Both the position numbers and the translations under genes were made by a program. Positions 1 to 10,720 of a stretch of 64,000 bases of DNA are shown here, in pieces (positions within the stretch are counted from its first letter, which is position 1; the number at the start of each line of letters is the position of its first letter). Source of the stretch: Streptomyces sp. NBC_00271. Lineage in GTDB: Bacteria; Actinomycetota; Actinomycetes; Streptomycetales; Streptomycetaceae. Location: assembly GCF_036178845.1 (NCBI RefSeq), contig NZ_CP108070.1, forward strand, positions 6,820,001 through 6,884,000. The letters are read 5' to 3'. Under the pieces are notes generated by a model. The model did not search any database. It was not told the origin of the DNA and worked only from the letters and a program-made list of their open reading frames with translations.

Positions 1-236
1 CCGCCACGGCCGCCGAGGCGGGCGTCAAGGAAGGCGATCTCCTCGCGGTCACCAGTAGCGCCGGAACCGTCGAACTCCCGCTGCAGATCACCGAGATGCC
101 CGACCGAGTGGTCTGGCTCCCGCTGAACTCCACCGGAGGGGGCGTCGCCTCCGACACGGGGGCGCTGCCCGGCGCACTCGTCCGCATCGGCCCGGCGACG
201 CTCGCCACCGAGGCCCCCAAGGAGGTGGAGGCATGA
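1..236 (+). CDS. nuoG: NADH-quinone oxidoreductase subunit G, C-terminal fragment
   Basis: This is the 3' end of nuoG, the large iron-sulfur subunit of the peripheral arm of respiratory complex I. Only the last 77 codons are in the window (frame starts at base 3); the 5' part lies upstream. The visible peptide ends in a segment with [11 protein letters not shown], a pattern I associate with the molybdopterin-dinucleotide-binding-like fold at the NuoG C-terminus. The TGA overlaps the ATG of nuoH (ATGA at 233-236), and seven more nuo genes follow in order. Identity rests on the short motif plus perfect operon context. Confidence 0.85.
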   Translation, partial: ATAAEAGVKEGDLLAVTSSAGTVELPLQITEMPDRVVWLPLNSTGGGVASDTGALPGALVRIGPATLATEAPKEVEA

Positions 237-1609
237 ACAGTCTGTACCTCGCCACTGAAGACCTCTCCATGTTCGGCCGCGACCCCTGGTGGCTGGTGGT
301 CGTCAAGGCGGTCTTCTGTTTCGCCTTCCTGATGATCACCGTGCTGTTCTCGATCGTGTGGGAGCGCAAGGTCGTCGCCTGGATGCAGCTGCGCATCGGA
401 CCCAACCGGCACGGCCCCTGGGGCATGCTCCAGTCGCTCGCCGACGGCGTGAAGCTGATGCTCAAGGAAGACGTCATCGTCAAACGCGCGGACAAGGTGG
501 TCTACGTCCTCGCGCCGATCGTCGCGGCCATCCCGGCCTTCATGGCGATCGCGGTGATCCCCTTCGGGCCCGCCGGCAACGAGATCTCGATCTTCGGCCA
601 CCGCACCACGATGCAGCTCACGGACCTGCCGATCGCGATGCTCTACATCCTCGCGGTCGCCTCGGTGGGCATCTACGGGATCGTGCTCGCGGGCTGGAGT
701 TCTGGATCCACCTACCCGCTGCTGGGCGGTCTGCGGTCCTGCGCGCAGATGATCTCGTACGAGATCGCCATGGGCGCCGCTTTCGCCTCGGTGTTCCTCT
801 ACTCCGGGTCGATGTCGACCTCGACGATCGTGGAACAGCAGCACGACCGCTGGTACATCATCCTGCTGCCGGTCTCGTTCGTGATCTACATCATCACGAT
901 GGTCGGCGAGACCAACCGCGCCCCCTTCGACATGCCGGAGTCCGAGGGCGACCTCGTCGGCGGTTTCAACACCGAGTACTCGTCGATCAAGTTCGCGCTG
1001 TTCATGCTCGCCGAGTACGTGAACATGGTGACGGTCTCGGCCGTGTCGACCACGCTCTTCCTGGGCGGCTGGCGGGCCCCGTGGCCCATCAGCACCTTCT
1101 GGGAGGGTGCCAACCACGGCTGGTGGCCGATGCTCTGGTTCGTGGTGAAGGTGCAGCTGCTGCTGTTCTTCTTCATCTGGCTGCGCGGCACGCTGCCGCG
1201 TGTCCGCTACGACCAGCTGATGAAGCTCGGCTGGAAGGTCCTCATCCCGGTCTCCGTGGTCTGGCTGATGCTCGTCGCGACCGTACGGACCCTCAGGAAC
1301 GAGAACTACGACTTCGCCGACATCGCCCTGTACGTCGGCGGCGGTGTCCTCGTCCTGCTGCTGCTCTCGTTCGCCGCGGACATCTTCCGCGACAAGCAGG
1401 GCGCCCAGGAAGCGCCCGCCGAGCCCGCCGCCTTCGACCCGATGGCCGGTGGATTCCCGGTGCCGCCACTGCCGGGACAGGAGCTGCCACCCGTGCCACG
1501 GCGCCGCCCGCGCCGCGAGCGCGAGTTGATTGTCAGTGGTGGGTCCGATACTGCGAGTGACGGATCGAATGGCGGAACTCGTGACGGAAAGGAGGGGTCC
1601 GATGGCTGA
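233..1609 (+). CDS. nuoH: NADH-quinone oxidoreductase subunit H (main operon copy)
   Basis: NuoH is the membrane subunit of complex I that forms the quinone-access channel with NuoB and NuoD. The 458-residue protein has about eight membrane segments. It carries the family motifs [20 protein letters not shown] near residue 45 and [20 protein letters not shown] near residue 225. E. coli NuoH has about 325 residues. The excess here is a soluble proline- and arginine-rich tail from about residue 385, which the second copy at 49247-50215 lacks. The start ATG overlaps the nuoG stop, so translational coupling is likely. The stop lies just past the start of nuoI. Confidence 0.96.
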   Translation: MNSLYLATEDLSMFGRDPWWLVVVKAVFCFAFLMITVLFSIVWERKVVAWMQLRIGPNRHGPWGMLQSLADGVKLMLKEDVIVKRADKVVYVLAPIVAAIPAFMAIAVIPFGPAGNEISIFGHRTTMQLTDLPIAMLYILAVASVGIYGIVLAGWSSGSTYPLLGGLRSCAQMISYEIAMGAAFASVFLYSGSMSTSTIVEQQHDRWYIILLPVSFVIYIITMVGETNRAPFDMPESEGDLVGGFNTEYSSIKFALFMLAEYVNMVTVSAVSTTLFLGGWRAPWPISTFWEGANHGWWPMLWFVVKVQLLLFFFIWLRGTLPRVRYDQLMKLGWKVLIPVSVVWLMLVATVRTLRNENYDFADIALYVGGGVLVLLLLSFAADIFRDKQGAQEAPAEPAAFDPMAGGFPVPPLPGQELPPVPRRRPRRERELIVSGGSDTASDGSNGGTRDGKEGSDG

Positions 1610-2204
1610 GGAGCCGAAGGAGACCAAGCCTGGTTTCCAGAACCCCGTCGCAGGCTTCGGCGTGACCTTCAAGGCCATGTTCAAGAAGCGCCTGACGGAG
1701 CAGTACCCGGAGCAGCAGAAGACCACCGCCCCGCGGTTCCACGGCCGGCACCAGCTCAACCGTCACCCGGACGGTCTGGAGAAGTGCATCGGCTGCGAGC
1801 TGTGTGCCTGGGCCTGCCCCGCGGACGCCATCTATGTGGAGGGCGCGGACAACACCGAAGAGGAGCGCTACTCGCCGGGCGAGCGGTACGGCCGCGTCTA
1901 CCAGATCAACTACGCCCGCTGCATCCTGTGCGGCCTGTGCATCGAGGCGTGCCCCACCCGCGCGCTCACGATGACGAACGAGTTCGAGCTCGCCGACTCC
2001 AGCCGCGCCAACCTCATCTACACCAAGGAGCAGCTGCTCGCCGGGCTCGACGAGGGCATGGTCGACACACCACACTCGATCTTCCCCGGCACGGACGAGC
2101 AGGACTACTACCAGGGTCTGGTGACCGAGGCGGCGCCGGGCACGCAGCGCCAAGTCGCCGTGTCCAAGGGCGAGAAGCCCACGGAAGAGGGGGTGGGGGC
2201 ATGA
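1602..2204 (+). CDS. nuoI: NADH-quinone oxidoreductase subunit I (main operon copy)
   Basis: NuoI is the ferredoxin-like subunit that carries clusters N6a and N6b and passes electrons towards NuoB and quinone. The 200-residue protein shows two complete CxxCxxCxxxCP motifs, at C62/C65/C68/C72 and C107/C110/C113/C117. I chose the ATG at 1602 because AAAGGAGG lies just upstream; an in-frame upstream start at 1530 would fall inside nuoH and lacks support. The gene overlaps the nuoH end by eight bases, and its TGA overlaps the nuoJ ATG. Confidence 0.96.
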   Translation: MAEEPKETKPGFQNPVAGFGVTFKAMFKKRLTEQYPEQQKTTAPRFHGRHQLNRHPDGLEKCIGCELCAWACPADAIYVEGADNTEEERYSPGERYGRVYQINYARCILCGLCIEACPTRALTMTNEFELADSSRANLIYTKEQLLAGLDEGMVDTPHSIFPGTDEQDYYQGLVTEAAPGTQRQVAVSKGEKPTEEGVGA

Positions 2205-3019
2205 GCGCGCAGCTCGCCGCCTACTCCACCTCCACCGGAGAGGCCTTCCAGTTCTGGGTCCTCGGCACGGTCGCCGTGATCGGCGCCCTGTGCACCGTCT
2301 TCATGAAGAAGACCGTGCACAGCGCGCTCTGTCTCGCCGGCACCATGATCGTCCTGGCGGTGTTCTACCTCGCCAACGGCGCCTACTTCCTGGGCGTCGT
2401 GCAGATCGTCGTCTACACCGGCGCGATCATGATGCTGTTCCTCTTCGTGGTCATGCTCGTCGGTGTCACCGCGGCGGACTCCCTGAAAGAGACCATCAAG
2501 GGTCAGCGCTGGCTGGCCCTGGTGTGCGGACTCGGCTTCGGCGTCCTGCTGATCGCGGGCATCGGCAACGCGTCCCTGAAGGACTTCAACGGCCTGAGCA
2601 AGGCCAACGCCAACGGGAACGTGGAGGGCCTCGCCGCCCTCATCTTCACGAAGTACGTGTTCGCCTTCGAAATCACCGGCGCCCTGCTCATCACGGCGGC
2701 CGTCGGCGCCATGGTGCTCACGCACCGCGAGCGCACCGAGCGCGCAAAGACCCAGCGCGAGCTGTCCGAGCAGCGCGTACGGGAAGGCAAGCACCTACCG
2801 CCGCTGCCGGCCCCCGGTGTCTACGCCCGGCACAACGCGGTGGACATCGCCGGCCTCCTCCCGGACGGCACCCCGTCCGAGCTGACCGTCAGCAAGACGC
2901 TGCGGGACCGCGGCCAGATCCGTGACGTGTCCACCGAGGCGCTGAGCGATCTGAAGGCGCTGGAGCAGCGGGCCGAAGAACGCCTGGAGCGCACGAAGAC
3001 GGAGGAGGCGTCCAAGTGA
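2201..3019 (+). CDS. nuoJ: NADH-quinone oxidoreductase subunit J (main operon copy)
   Basis: NuoJ is a membrane-arm subunit of complex I next to NuoA and NuoK. The predicted 272-residue protein has five hydrophobic segments in its first 180 residues, including the conserved [20 protein letters not shown] stretch. A charged cytoplasmic tail of about 85 residues follows, rich in Arg, Glu and Lys. The tail makes it longer than the E. coli protein (about 184 residues), as is usual in actinobacteria. The start ATG at 2201 overlaps the nuoI stop, and the TGA overlaps the nuoK GTG. Confidence 0.95.
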   Translation: MSAQLAAYSTSTGEAFQFWVLGTVAVIGALCTVFMKKTVHSALCLAGTMIVLAVFYLANGAYFLGVVQIVVYTGAIMMLFLFVVMLVGVTAADSLKETIKGQRWLALVCGLGFGVLLIAGIGNASLKDFNGLSKANANGNVEGLAALIFTKYVFAFEITGALLITAAVGAMVLTHRERTERAKTQRELSEQRVREGKHLPPLPAPGVYARHNAVDIAGLLPDGTPSELTVSKTLRDRGQIRDVSTEALSDLKALEQRAEERLERTKTEEASK

Positions 3020-3315
3020 ACCCGGTCAACTACCTCTATCTCGCCGCCCTGTTGTTCACGATCGGCGCCACCGGCGTGCTGATCAGACGCAACGCGATCG
3101 TGGTGTTCATGTGCGTCGAGCTCATGCTCAACGCCTGCAACCTCGCGTTCGTCGTCTTCTCCCGCCTGCACGGCAATCTCGACGGCCAGATCATCGCCTT
3201 CTTCACGATGGTCGTCGCCGCCGCGGAGGTCGTCGTCGGGCTCGCGATCATCGTGTCGCTCTTCCGTTCCCGCCACTCGGCCTCGGTCGACGACGCCAGC
3301 CTGATGAAGCTGTAA
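3016..3315 (+). CDS. nuoK: NADH-quinone oxidoreductase subunit K (main operon copy)
   Basis: NuoK is a small three-helix antiporter-like subunit whose membrane glutamates sit on the proton-translocation path. The 99-residue protein has three hydrophobic helices and the conserved [16 protein letters not shown] segment with its buried glutamate. The length matches the family (about 100 residues). The start is GTG, overlapping the nuoJ stop as GTGA. A 14-base gap separates it from nuoL. Confidence 0.95.
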   Translation: MNPVNYLYLAALLFTIGATGVLIRRNAIVVFMCVELMLNACNLAFVVFSRLHGNLDGQIIAFFTMVVAAAEVVVGLAIIVSLFRSRHSASVDDASLMKL

Positions 3316-3329
3316 GGGGTCGCTGAATC

Positions 3330-5243
3330 GTGGAGAACCTGATTGCGCTGCTGGTAGCGGCGCCTCTGCTCGGAGCGGCCGTACTGCTGTGCGGCGGCAG
3401 GCGGCTCGATGCCGTCGGCCACTGGATCGGCACGGCGCTCGCGGCCGCGTCCTTCGTGATCGGCGCGATCCTCTTCGCCGACATGCTGGGCAAGAGCGCG
3501 GACCACCGGGCCATGAGCCAGTACCTGTTCAGCTGGGTCCCCGTCGAGGGCTTCCAGGCGGACGTCTCCTTCCAGCTCGACCAGCTGTCGATGACGTTCG
3601 TCCTGCTGATCACCGGCGTCGGCTCACTGATCCACCTGTACTCGATCGGATACATGGAGCACGACGAGCGGCGCCGCCGCTTCTTCGGCTACCTGAACCT
3701 GTTCCTCGCGGCGATGCTGCTGCTCGTCCTCGCCGACAACTACCTGCTGCTGTACGTCGGCTGGGAGGGCGTCGGCCTCGCCTCGTACCTGCTGATCGGC
3801 TTCTGGCAGCACAAGCCCAGCGCCGCCACCGCCGCGAAGAAGGCCTTCCTGGTCAACCGCGTCGGCGACATGGGCCTGTCGATCGCCATCATGCTGATGT
3901 TCACCACCTTCGGGTCCTTCGCCTTCGGGCCGGTGCTCGGTACCGAGGGGCACCCGGGGCTCGTCGGTGGTGCGACCGAGGGCAAGCTCACCGCAGTCGC
4001 CCTGATGCTGCTGCTCGCCGCCTGCGGCAAGTCCGCCCAGGTGCCGCTGCAGTCCTGGCTCGGGGACGCGATGGAGGGCCCGACCCCGGTCTCGGCCCTC
4101 ATCCACGCCGCGACCATGGTGACCGCGGGTGTCTACCTGATCGTCCGCTCCGCCGCGATCTTCAACGCCGCGCCCGACGCCCAGCTCGTCGTCACCGTGG
4201 TCGGTGCCGTCACGCTCCTGTTCGGTGCGATCGTCGGTTGCGCGAAGGACGACATCAAGAAGGCGCTCGCCGGATCGACGATGTCGCAGATCGGCTACAT
4301 GGTGCTGGCCGCGGGCCTCGGCCCCATCGGCTACGTCTTCGCGATCATGCACCTGGTGACGCACGGCTTCTTCAAGGCCGGCCTGTTCCTCGGCGCCGGC
4401 TCGGTCATGCACGGCATGAACGACGAGGTCGACATGCGCAAGTACGGCGGCCTGCGCACGTACATGCCGATCACCTTCGTCACCTTCGGCCTCGGCTACC
4501 TCGCCATCATCGGCTTCCCGGGCCTGTCCGGCTTCTTCTCCAAGGACAAGATCATCGAGGCGGCCTTCGCGAAGGGCGGCACCGAGGGCTGGATCCTCGG
4601 CGGCGCGGCCCTGCTGGGCGCGGCCATCACGGCGTACTACATGACGCGCGTGATGATCATGACGTTCTTCGGGGAGAAGCGCTGGCAGCCGGACGCCGAA
4701 GGGCATGAGCCGCACCCGCACGAGTCCCCGAGGTCCATGACGATCCCCATGATCGTGCTGGCCTTCGGATCGGTCTTCGCGGGCGGTTTCTTCAGTATCG
4801 GCGACCGCTTCCTCAACTGGCTGGAGCCGGTCACCGGGCACTCGGAGGGCAACTCGCCCGTCAGCGCCCTCACGGTCACGCTGGCCACCATGGTGCTGCT
4901 CGTCGTCGGCGCCGGAATCGCGTACGCCCAGTACGGGCGCAGCCCCGTCCCGGTCGTCGCCCCGCGCGGTTCCCTGCTCACCCGGGCCGCCCGGCGCGAC
5001 CTGCTCCAGGACGACTTCAACCACGTCGTGCTGGTGCGCGGCGGGGAGCACCTCACACGCTCCCTGGTGTACGTCGACCACACCCTGGTCGACGGGGTCG
5101 TCAACGGCACCGCGGCCTCCATGGGCGGCCTCTCCGGGCGGCTGCGCAAACTGCAGAACGGCTATGCGCGCAGTTACGCGGTCTCGATGTTCGGCGGTGT
5201 GGCGATCCTCGTCGCCGCGACCCTGCTGATGAGGGCGGTCTGA
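3330..5243 (+). CDS. nuoL: NADH-quinone oxidoreductase subunit L (main operon copy)
   Basis: NuoL is the distal proton-pumping, Mrp-antiporter-like subunit with the long lateral helix. The 637-residue protein is full length and hydrophobic throughout. It has family landmarks such as [16 protein letters not shown] (about residue 143), a lysine-bearing [20 protein letters not shown] helix, and the loop [20 protein letters not shown]. The start is GTG at 3330, preceded by GGGG. A second paralogue lies at 52000-53991. Confidence 0.96.
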   Translation: MENLIALLVAAPLLGAAVLLCGGRRLDAVGHWIGTALAAASFVIGAILFADMLGKSADHRAMSQYLFSWVPVEGFQADVSFQLDQLSMTFVLLITGVGSLIHLYSIGYMEHDERRRRFFGYLNLFLAAMLLLVLADNYLLLYVGWEGVGLASYLLIGFWQHKPSAATAAKKAFLVNRVGDMGLSIAIMLMFTTFGSFAFGPVLGTEGHPGLVGGATEGKLTAVALMLLLAACGKSAQVPLQSWLGDAMEGPTPVSALIHAATMVTAGVYLIVRSAAIFNAAPDAQLVVTVVGAVTLLFGAIVGCAKDDIKKALAGSTMSQIGYMVLAAGLGPIGYVFAIMHLVTHGFFKAGLFLGAGSVMHGMNDEVDMRKYGGLRTYMPITFVTFGLGYLAIIGFPGLSGFFSKDKIIEAAFAKGGTEGWILGGAALLGAAITAYYMTRVMIMTFFGEKRWQPDAEGHEPHPHESPRSMTIPMIVLAFGSVFAGGFFSIGDRFLNWLEPVTGHSEGNSPVSALTVTLATMVLLVVGAGIAYAQYGRSPVPVVAPRGSLLTRAARRDLLQDDFNHVVLVRGGEHLTRSLVYVDHTLVDGVVNGTAASMGGLSGRLRKLQNGYARSYAVSMFGGVAILVAATLLMRAV

Positions 5244-5248
5244 TACCG

Positions 5249-6820
5249 ATGTCCTTTCCTCTGCTGACAGCGACGGCGGCGCTCCCGGCGGTCGGGGCGA
5301 TCGCCACGGCCGCCGTGCCGGCCGCTCAACGCGTCGCCGCCAAGTGGCTGGCGCTGCTCGTCTCGCTCGCCACGCTCGTCCTGGCCGCGATCGTGCTCGT
5401 ACGCTTCGACCCCGGCGGCGACCGCTACCAGCTCACCGAATCCCACGCCTGGATCAAGGACTTCGGGGTGCGGTACGAGCTGGGCGTGGACGGCATCGGG
5501 GTGGCGCTCGTCGCGCTGACCGCGCTGCTGATCCCGTTCGTGATCCTGGCGGGCTGGCACGACGCCGACCCACAGGAGACAGGAAGCAGGCGCTGGCGGC
5601 CGACCCAGGGCTTCTTCGGCCTGATCCTGGCCGTCGAGGCGATGGTGATCATCTCCTTCGAGGCCACCGACGTCTTCCTCTTCTACATCTTCTTCGAAGC
5701 CATGCTGATCCCGATGTACTTCCTCATCGGCGGCTTCGGGGACCGTGCCCACGAGCACGGGAACGACGCGGCGGCGACCCAACGCTCGTACGCCGCGGTG
5801 AAGTTCCTCCTCTACAACCTGGTCGGCGGCCTGATCATGCTGGCCGCCGTCATCGGCCTCTACGTAGTGGCCGGAAACTTCTCGCTCCAGGAGATCGTGC
5901 AGGCCCGCGCCAGTGGCTCGCTGCACATGGCGACCAACACGGAGCGGTGGCTGTTCCTCGGTTTCTTCTTCGCGTTCGCGGTGAAGGCGCCCCTGTGGCC
6001 GCTGCACACCTGGCTGCCCAACGCCATGGGAGAGGCCACGGCCCCGGTCGCGGTACTGATCACGGCGGTGGTCGACAAGGTCGGTACCTTCGCGATGCTC
6101 CGCTTCTGCCTCCAGCTCTTCCCGGAGGCGAGCAAGTGGGCGACGCCCGTCATCCTCGTCCTCGCCCTCATCAGCATCATCTACGGGGCGCTGCTCGCGG
6201 TCGGCCAGCGGGACATCAAACGGCTGGTGGCGTACGCGTCGATCTCGCACTTCGGGTTCATCATCCTGGGCATCTTCGCGATGACCAGCCAGGGCCAGTC
6301 GGGCGCGACGCTCTACATGGTCAACCACGGGATCTCGACCGCCGCCCTGATGCTGGTGGCGGGCTTCCTGATCTCGCGGCGCGGTTCGCGTCTGATCGCC
6401 GACTACGGAGGGGTGCAGAAAGTCGCCCCGGTGCTCGCGGGCACCTTCCTGATCGGCGGTCTCGCGACCCTCTCGCTCCCCGGGCTCGCGCCCTTCGTGA
6501 GTGAATTCCTGGTCCTGGTGGGCGCGTTCGAGCGCTACCCGGCCGTCGGCATCGTCGCCACCTTCGGCATCGTCCTCGCCGCGCTCTACACACTCGTCCT
6601 CTATCAGCGGACGATGACGGGCCCGGTGAAGGCGGAGGTAGCCGAGATGCCCGACCTCAGGGTGCGTGAGCTTTTGGTGGTCGCCCCGCTGATCGCCCTG
6701 CTGATCTTCCTGGGCGTCTATCCGAAGCCGGTCACCGACATCGTCAACCCGGCGGTTCAGCAGACCATGTCCGACGTCCATAAGACGGACCCCAAGCCCG
6801 AGGTGGAGGCGGCCAAGTGA
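5249..6820 (+). CDS. nuoM: NADH-quinone oxidoreductase subunit M (main operon copy)
   Basis: NuoM is one of the three antiporter-like proton-pumping subunits of complex I. The 523-residue protein has about 14 membrane segments. Landmarks are FYIFFEAMLIPMYFLIGGFG (about residue 147, with the key membrane glutamate), FAVKAPLWPLHTWLPNAMGE and LVAYASISHFGFIILG. The start is ATG at 5249, five bases after the nuoL stop. The GTGA at 6817-6820 couples it to nuoN. Confidence 0.96.
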   Translation: MSFPLLTATAALPAVGAIATAAVPAAQRVAAKWLALLVSLATLVLAAIVLVRFDPGGDRYQLTESHAWIKDFGVRYELGVDGIGVALVALTALLIPFVILAGWHDADPQETGSRRWRPTQGFFGLILAVEAMVIISFEATDVFLFYIFFEAMLIPMYFLIGGFGDRAHEHGNDAAATQRSYAAVKFLLYNLVGGLIMLAAVIGLYVVAGNFSLQEIVQARASGSLHMATNTERWLFLGFFFAFAVKAPLWPLHTWLPNAMGEATAPVAVLITAVVDKVGTFAMLRFCLQLFPEASKWATPVILVLALISIIYGALLAVGQRDIKRLVAYASISHFGFIILGIFAMTSQGQSGATLYMVNHGISTAALMLVAGFLISRRGSRLIADYGGVQKVAPVLAGTFLIGGLATLSLPGLAPFVSEFLVLVGAFERYPAVGIVATFGIVLAALYTLVLYQRTMTGPVKAEVAEMPDLRVRELLVVAPLIALLIFLGVYPKPVTDIVNPAVQQTMSDVHKTDPKPEVEAAK

Positions 6821-8466
6821 GCACAGCAGCTGTCCACAGCCTGTGGACAACCGCGGCCGAACCGATCTCCAAGATCGACGCGCCGAAGATCGAATACGGG
6901 CAATTGTCGCCCACCCTGATCGTGATCGGGGCGGCGCTCGTAGGGGTGCTCGTCGAGGCCTTCGTGCCGCGCAAGTCCCGCTACTACGCGCAGGTCTTTC
7001 TGTCCGTCGTCGCGCTCGCCGCCGCCTTCGCCGCGGTGATCGCACTGGCGGCGGGCGGATACGGCACCACGAAGGCGCACATCGCGGCCATGGGCGCGAT
7101 CGCCGTCGACGGACCGTCCCTGTTCCTGCAAGGCACGATCCTGCTGGCGGGCATCCTCGGTGTCTTCACCTTCGCCGAGCGACGGCTCGACCCGGAGGCG
7201 CACGGCAACCGCGTCGACTCGTTCGCCGCGCAGGCCGCCTCCGTGCCCGGCAGCGACAGCGAGAAGGCCGCGGTGAAGGCCGGGTTCACCACCACCGAGG
7301 TGTTCCCGCTGCTGCTCTTCGCGATCGGCGGCATGCTGGTCTTCCCGTCGGCCAACGACCTGCTGACCCTGTTCATCGCGCTGGAAGTCTTCTCGCTGCC
7401 CCTCTATCTGCTGTGCGCCGTGGCCCGCCGCAAGCGGCTCATGTCGCAGGAGGCCGCGGTCAAGTACTTCCTGCTCGGCGCCTTCGCCTCCGCGTTCACC
7501 CTCTTCGGCATCGCCCTGCTCTACGGCTACGCGGGCTCCGTGTCGTACGCGACGATCGCGCAGGTCGTGGACGGCACGATCCCGAACGTCGACCCGGCGC
7601 TCGCCGGCACCATGGGCAACGACGTGCTGCTGCTCATCGGCGCCGCGATGGTCGTCATGGGCCTGCTCTTCAAGGTCGGCGCGGTGCCGTTCCACATGTG
7701 GACCCCCGACGTCTACCAGGGTGCGCCGACACCGGTCACCGGCTTCATGGCCGCGGCGACGAAGGTGGCCGCCTTCGGGGCGCTGCTGCGGCTGCTGTAC
7801 GTCGTCCTGCCGGGCCTGCGCTGGGACTGGCGGCCGGTCATGTGGGCCGTCGCGATCGTCACCATGCTGGGCGGTGCGATCGTCGCGATCACCCAGACCG
7901 ACATCAAGCGGCTCCTGGCGTACTCGTCCATCGCGCACGCCGGATTCATCCTCGCGGGCGTCATCGCGACCTCGCGGGACGGCGTCTCGTCAGTCCTCTT
8001 CTACCTGGCCGCGTACTCGTTCGTGACGATCGGGGCCTTCGCGGTCGTGACCCTGGTCCGCGACGCGGGCGGCGAGGCGACGCACCTGTCGAAGTGGGCG
8101 GGCCTCGGACGCCGCTCACCGCTGGTGGCGGCGGTCTTCGCGGTCTTCCTGCTGGCCTTCGCGGGCATCCCGCTGACCTCCGGCTTCGCCGGGAAGTTCG
8201 CCGTCTTCAAGGCGGCGGCGGAGGGCGGCGCGGGCCCGCTGGTCGTGGTCGGTGTGATCTCGTCGGCGATCGCGGCGTTCTTCTACATCCGCGTGATCGT
8301 GCTCATGTTCTTCAGCGAGCCCCGGCCGGAGGGACCGACGGTCGCCGTGCCCTCGCCGCTGACCATGACGGCGATCGGGTTCGGCGTGGCGGTCACGCTG
8401 GTGCTCGGTGTGGCGCCGCAGTACTTCCTGAACCTGGCGAGCCAGGCGGGAGTCTTCGTCCGCTGA
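6817..8466 (+). CDS. nuoN: NADH-quinone oxidoreductase subunit N (main operon copy)
   Basis: NuoN is the antiporter-like subunit closest to the quinone module and the last gene of the main nuo operon. The 549-residue protein has about 14 helices. It contains [16 protein letters not shown] (membrane Glu), [20 protein letters not shown] (membrane Lys) and [16 protein letters not shown]. The start is GTG, overlapping the nuoM stop. The first codons overlap a palindrome holding two DnaA-box-like nonamers. A strong hairpin follows 13 bases after the stop. Confidence 0.96.
   Translation: MSTAAVHSLWTTAAEPISKIDAPKIEYGQLSPTLIVIGAALVGVLVEAFVPRKSRYYAQVFLSVVALAAAFAAVIALAAGGYGTTKAHIAAMGAIAVDGPSLFLQGTILLAGILGVFTFAERRLDPEAHGNRVDSFAAQAASVPGSDSEKAAVKAGFTTTEVFPLLLFAIGGMLVFPSANDLLTLFIALEVFSLPLYLLCAVARRKRLMSQEAAVKYFLLGAFASAFTLFGIALLYGYAGSVSYATIAQVVDGTIPNVDPALAGTMGNDVLLLIGAAMVVMGLLFKVGAVPFHMWTPDVYQGAPTPVTGFMAAATKVAAFGALLRLLYVVLPGLRWDWRPVMWAVAIVTMLGGAIVAITQTDIKRLLAYSSIAHAGFILAGVIATSRDGVSSVLFYLAAYSFVTIGAFAVVTLVRDAGGEATHLSKWAGLGRRSPLVAAVFAVFLLAFAGIPLTSGFAGKFAVFKAAAEGGAGPLVVVGVISSAIAAFFYIRVIVLMFFSEPRPEGPTVAVPSPLTMTAIGFGVAVTLVLGVAPQYFLNLASQAGVFVR
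6830..6850. promoter_or_regulatory. Two divergent DnaA-box-like nonamers inside nuoN
   Basis: TGTCCACA-GCC-TGTGGACA is a perfect palindrome. Its right half reads TTGTCCACA on the minus strand, the preferred Streptomyces DnaA box, and its left half CTGTCCACA also fits the consensus. It lies inside the first codons of nuoN. Function is unproven; it may be a minor DnaA site or chance. Confidence 0.35.
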
Positions 8467-8479
8467 ACCACGCACCGGC

Positions 8480-8516
8480 CGGGCCCCGCTCCCTCCTCGT
8501 GAGGGAGCGGGGCCCG
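8480..8516 (+). terminator. Terminator of the main nuo operon
   Basis: A perfect 15-bp GC-rich stem (8480-8494 with 8502-8516) encloses a 7-base loop and starts 13 bases after the nuoN stop. There is no U-tract, as is common in Streptomyces. Confidence 0.85.
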
Positions 8517-8624
8517 AGCCATGTCCGGTCGGCCGCGTGGCCCGTGTGTCCCGCGTGCGTCAGGGGGCTGTGCGGGCTGGACGGGCCGGGCGCCGGTGCG
8601 TAGGGAAGTCGGCCAGTCACAGCC

Positions 8625-8633
8625 TGTGGATAA
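8625..8633 (-). promoter_or_regulatory. DnaA-box-like nonamer upstream of recQ
   Basis: The minus strand reads TTATCCACA, which is the E. coli R1-type DnaA box. It lies 72 bases before the recQ start, in the only intergenic stretch between nuoN and recQ. A regulatory role for recQ is speculation. Confidence 0.3.
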
Positions 8634-8704
8634 CTCCGAGACTGTCGGCGCGGACCCCTATCGTGGACGCAGTGGTCGAGGCGCGACGTACGGGGGACAG
8701 GACG

Positions 8705-10690
8705 ATGGGCGGGACGGGTGTGATGACCGAAGCGGACGCGACGGAGACACTGGGAGTGAGCGAGGCACTGGCCACGCTCCACCGGGTCTTCGGGTACGAC
8801 GCCTTCCGCGGCGAGCAGGAAGCGATCATCGAGCACGTGGTGGCGGGCGGTGACGCTGTCGTCCTGATGCCGACGGGTGGCGGCAAGTCGCTCTGCTACC
8901 AGATTCCGGCCCTGGTCAGACCGGGTACGGGCGTCGTGGTCTCCCCCCTCATCGCGCTGATGCAGGATCAGGTGGACGCGTTGCGCGCGCTGGGCGTGCG
9001 GGCCGGGTTCATGAACTCCACGCAGGACTTCGACGAGCGGCGCGTGGTGGAGGCCGAGTTCCTGTCAGGGGAGCTCGACGTGCTCTACCTGGCCCCGGAG
9101 CGCCTGCGCCTGGAGACCACGCTGGACCTGCTGTCACGCGGGAAGATCTCCGTCTTCGCGATCGACGAGGCGCACTGCGTGGCCCAGTGGGGCCACGACT
9201 TCCGCCCCGACTATCTGGCGCTCTCACTGCTCGGCGAGCGCTGGCCGGACGTCCCGCGCATCGCGCTGACGGCCACGGCCACCCGCGCGACGCACAAGGA
9301 GATCACCCAGCGCCTGGCCATGCCGACCGCCCGTCACTTCGAGGCGAGCTTCGACCGTCCCAACATCCAATACCGGATCGTCCCGAAGGCCGATCCCAAG
9401 AAGCAGCTGCTGTCCTTCCTTCGCGACGAGCACGCGGGCGACGCGGGCATCGTGTACTGCCTCTCGCGCAACTCGGTGGAGAAGACGGCCGAGTTCCTCT
9501 CCCGCAACGGCGTCGAGGCGGTGCCGTACCACGCGGGTCTGGACGCGGGCACCCGCGCCACCCACCAGTCGCGCTTCCTGCGCGAAGAGGGCCTGGTCGT
9601 GGTCGCCACCATCGCCTTCGGCATGGGTATCGACAAGCCGGACGTGCGGTTCGTCGCCCACCTCGACCTGCCCAAGTCGGTCGAGGGCTATTACCAGGAG
9701 ACGGGACGCGCGGGTCGTGACGGACTGCCGTCCACGGCATGGATGGCGTACGGGCTTCAGGACGTCGTCCAGCAGCGCAAGATGATCCAGGGCTCGGAGG
9801 GCGACGAGGCGTTCCGCCGCCGGGCCGCCGCCCACCTGGACTCGATGCTGGCCCTGTGCGAGACGGTCCAGTGCCGGCGCTCCCAGCTCCTCGCCTACTT
9901 CGGCCAGGACCCGCACACCCCGGCATGCGGCAACTGCGACACGTGCCTCGCACCGCCCGAGACCTCGGACGGCACGGTCGTGGCACAGAAGCTGCTGTCC
10001 ACGGTGGTACGGCTGCAGCGCGAGCGCGGACAGAAGTTCGGCGCCGGCCAGATCATCGACATCCTGCTGGGGCGGCGCACCGCCAAGGTGATCCAGTTCG
10101 ATCACGACCAGCTGTCCGTGTTCGGCATCGGTGAGGACCTCGCCGAGTCCGAATGGCGCGGCGTGGTGCGGCAGTTGCTGGCGCAAGGCCTGCTCGCGGT
10201 CGAGGGCGAGTACGGGACGCTGGTGCTGACCGAGGAGAGCGGGACGGTGCTGCGGCGCGAGCGCGAGGTGCCGCTCCGCAAGGAGCCGCCGAAGCCCACC
10301 GTCTCCCGCTCGTCCTCCTCCTCGCGGGGCGATCGCAAGGCCAAGGCCGCCGCGGTCGACCTGCCCCAGGAGCTCGTCCCCGCCTTCGAGGCGCTGCGCT
10401 CCTGGCGCGCCGAACAGGCCAAGGAACAGGGCGTCCCGGCCTACGTCATCTTCCACGACGCCACGCTCCGGGAGATCGCCACGGTGTGGCCCACCTCGGT
10501 CGAAGGACTCGGCGGCATCAGCGGGGTGGGCGAGAAGAAGCTCGCGACATACGGAGAGGGCGTGATCGGAGTGCTCGCCTCCCTGGGTGGCGGTGCCCCC
10601 GGAGCGGCACCGGCCGCCGCGGCCGGTGAGGCACCGGACCCGGACTGGCCCGAGATGGACGCGGAACCGGAGCCGGAGGACTGGATATAG
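8705..10690 (+). CDS. recQ: RecQ-family ATP-dependent DNA helicase
   Basis: RecQ unwinds DNA 3'-to-5' in recombination and fork repair. The 661-residue protein has Walker A ([12 protein letters not shown], residues 55-66), a DEAH box followed by the aromatic-rich loop [14 protein letters not shown], and the RecQ motif VI segment [13 protein letters not shown] zinc-binding set (CETVQC then CGNCDTC), a winged-helix region and a C-terminal HRDC-like domain with [10 protein letters not shown] follow. A serine-rich linker precedes the HRDC. I chose ATG 8705 because GGGGGA lies seven bases upstream; ATG 8723 is an alternative. It is convergent with the flavoprotein gene. Confidence 0.93.
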   Translation: MGGTGVMTEADATETLGVSEALATLHRVFGYDAFRGEQEAIIEHVVAGGDAVVLMPTGGGKSLCYQIPALVRPGTGVVVSPLIALMQDQVDALRALGVRAGFMNSTQDFDERRVVEAEFLSGELDVLYLAPERLRLETTLDLLSRGKISVFAIDEAHCVAQWGHDFRPDYLALSLLGERWPDVPRIALTATATRATHKEITQRLAMPTARHFEASFDRPNIQYRIVPKADPKKQLLSFLRDEHAGDAGIVYCLSRNSVEKTAEFLSRNGVEAVPYHAGLDAGTRATHQSRFLREEGLVVVATIAFGMGIDKPDVRFVAHLDLPKSVEGYYQETGRAGRDGLPSTAWMAYGLQDVVQQRKMIQGSEGDEAFRRRAAAHLDSMLALCETVQCRRSQLLAYFGQDPHTPACGNCDTCLAPPETSDGTVVAQKLLSTVVRLQRERGQKFGAGQIIDILLGRRTAKVIQFDHDQLSVFGIGEDLAESEWRGVVRQLLAQGLLAVEGEYGTLVLTEESGTVLRREREVPLRKEPPKPTVSRSSSSSRGDRKAKAAAVDLPQELVPAFEALRSWRAEQAKEQGVPAYVIFHDATLREIATVWPTSVEGLGGISGVGEKKLATYGEGVIGVLASLGGGAPGAAPAAAAGEAPDPDWPEMDAEPEPEDWI

Positions 10691-10720
10691 GGCACCCCGG
10701 CCCTCTGCCCAGCTCTCTGC

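Noticed and set aside
5174..7045. Long Arg/His/Asp-rich minus-strand frame opposite nuoM
   Set aside because: Composition is the reverse image of a membrane gene and it has no homology that I recognise.
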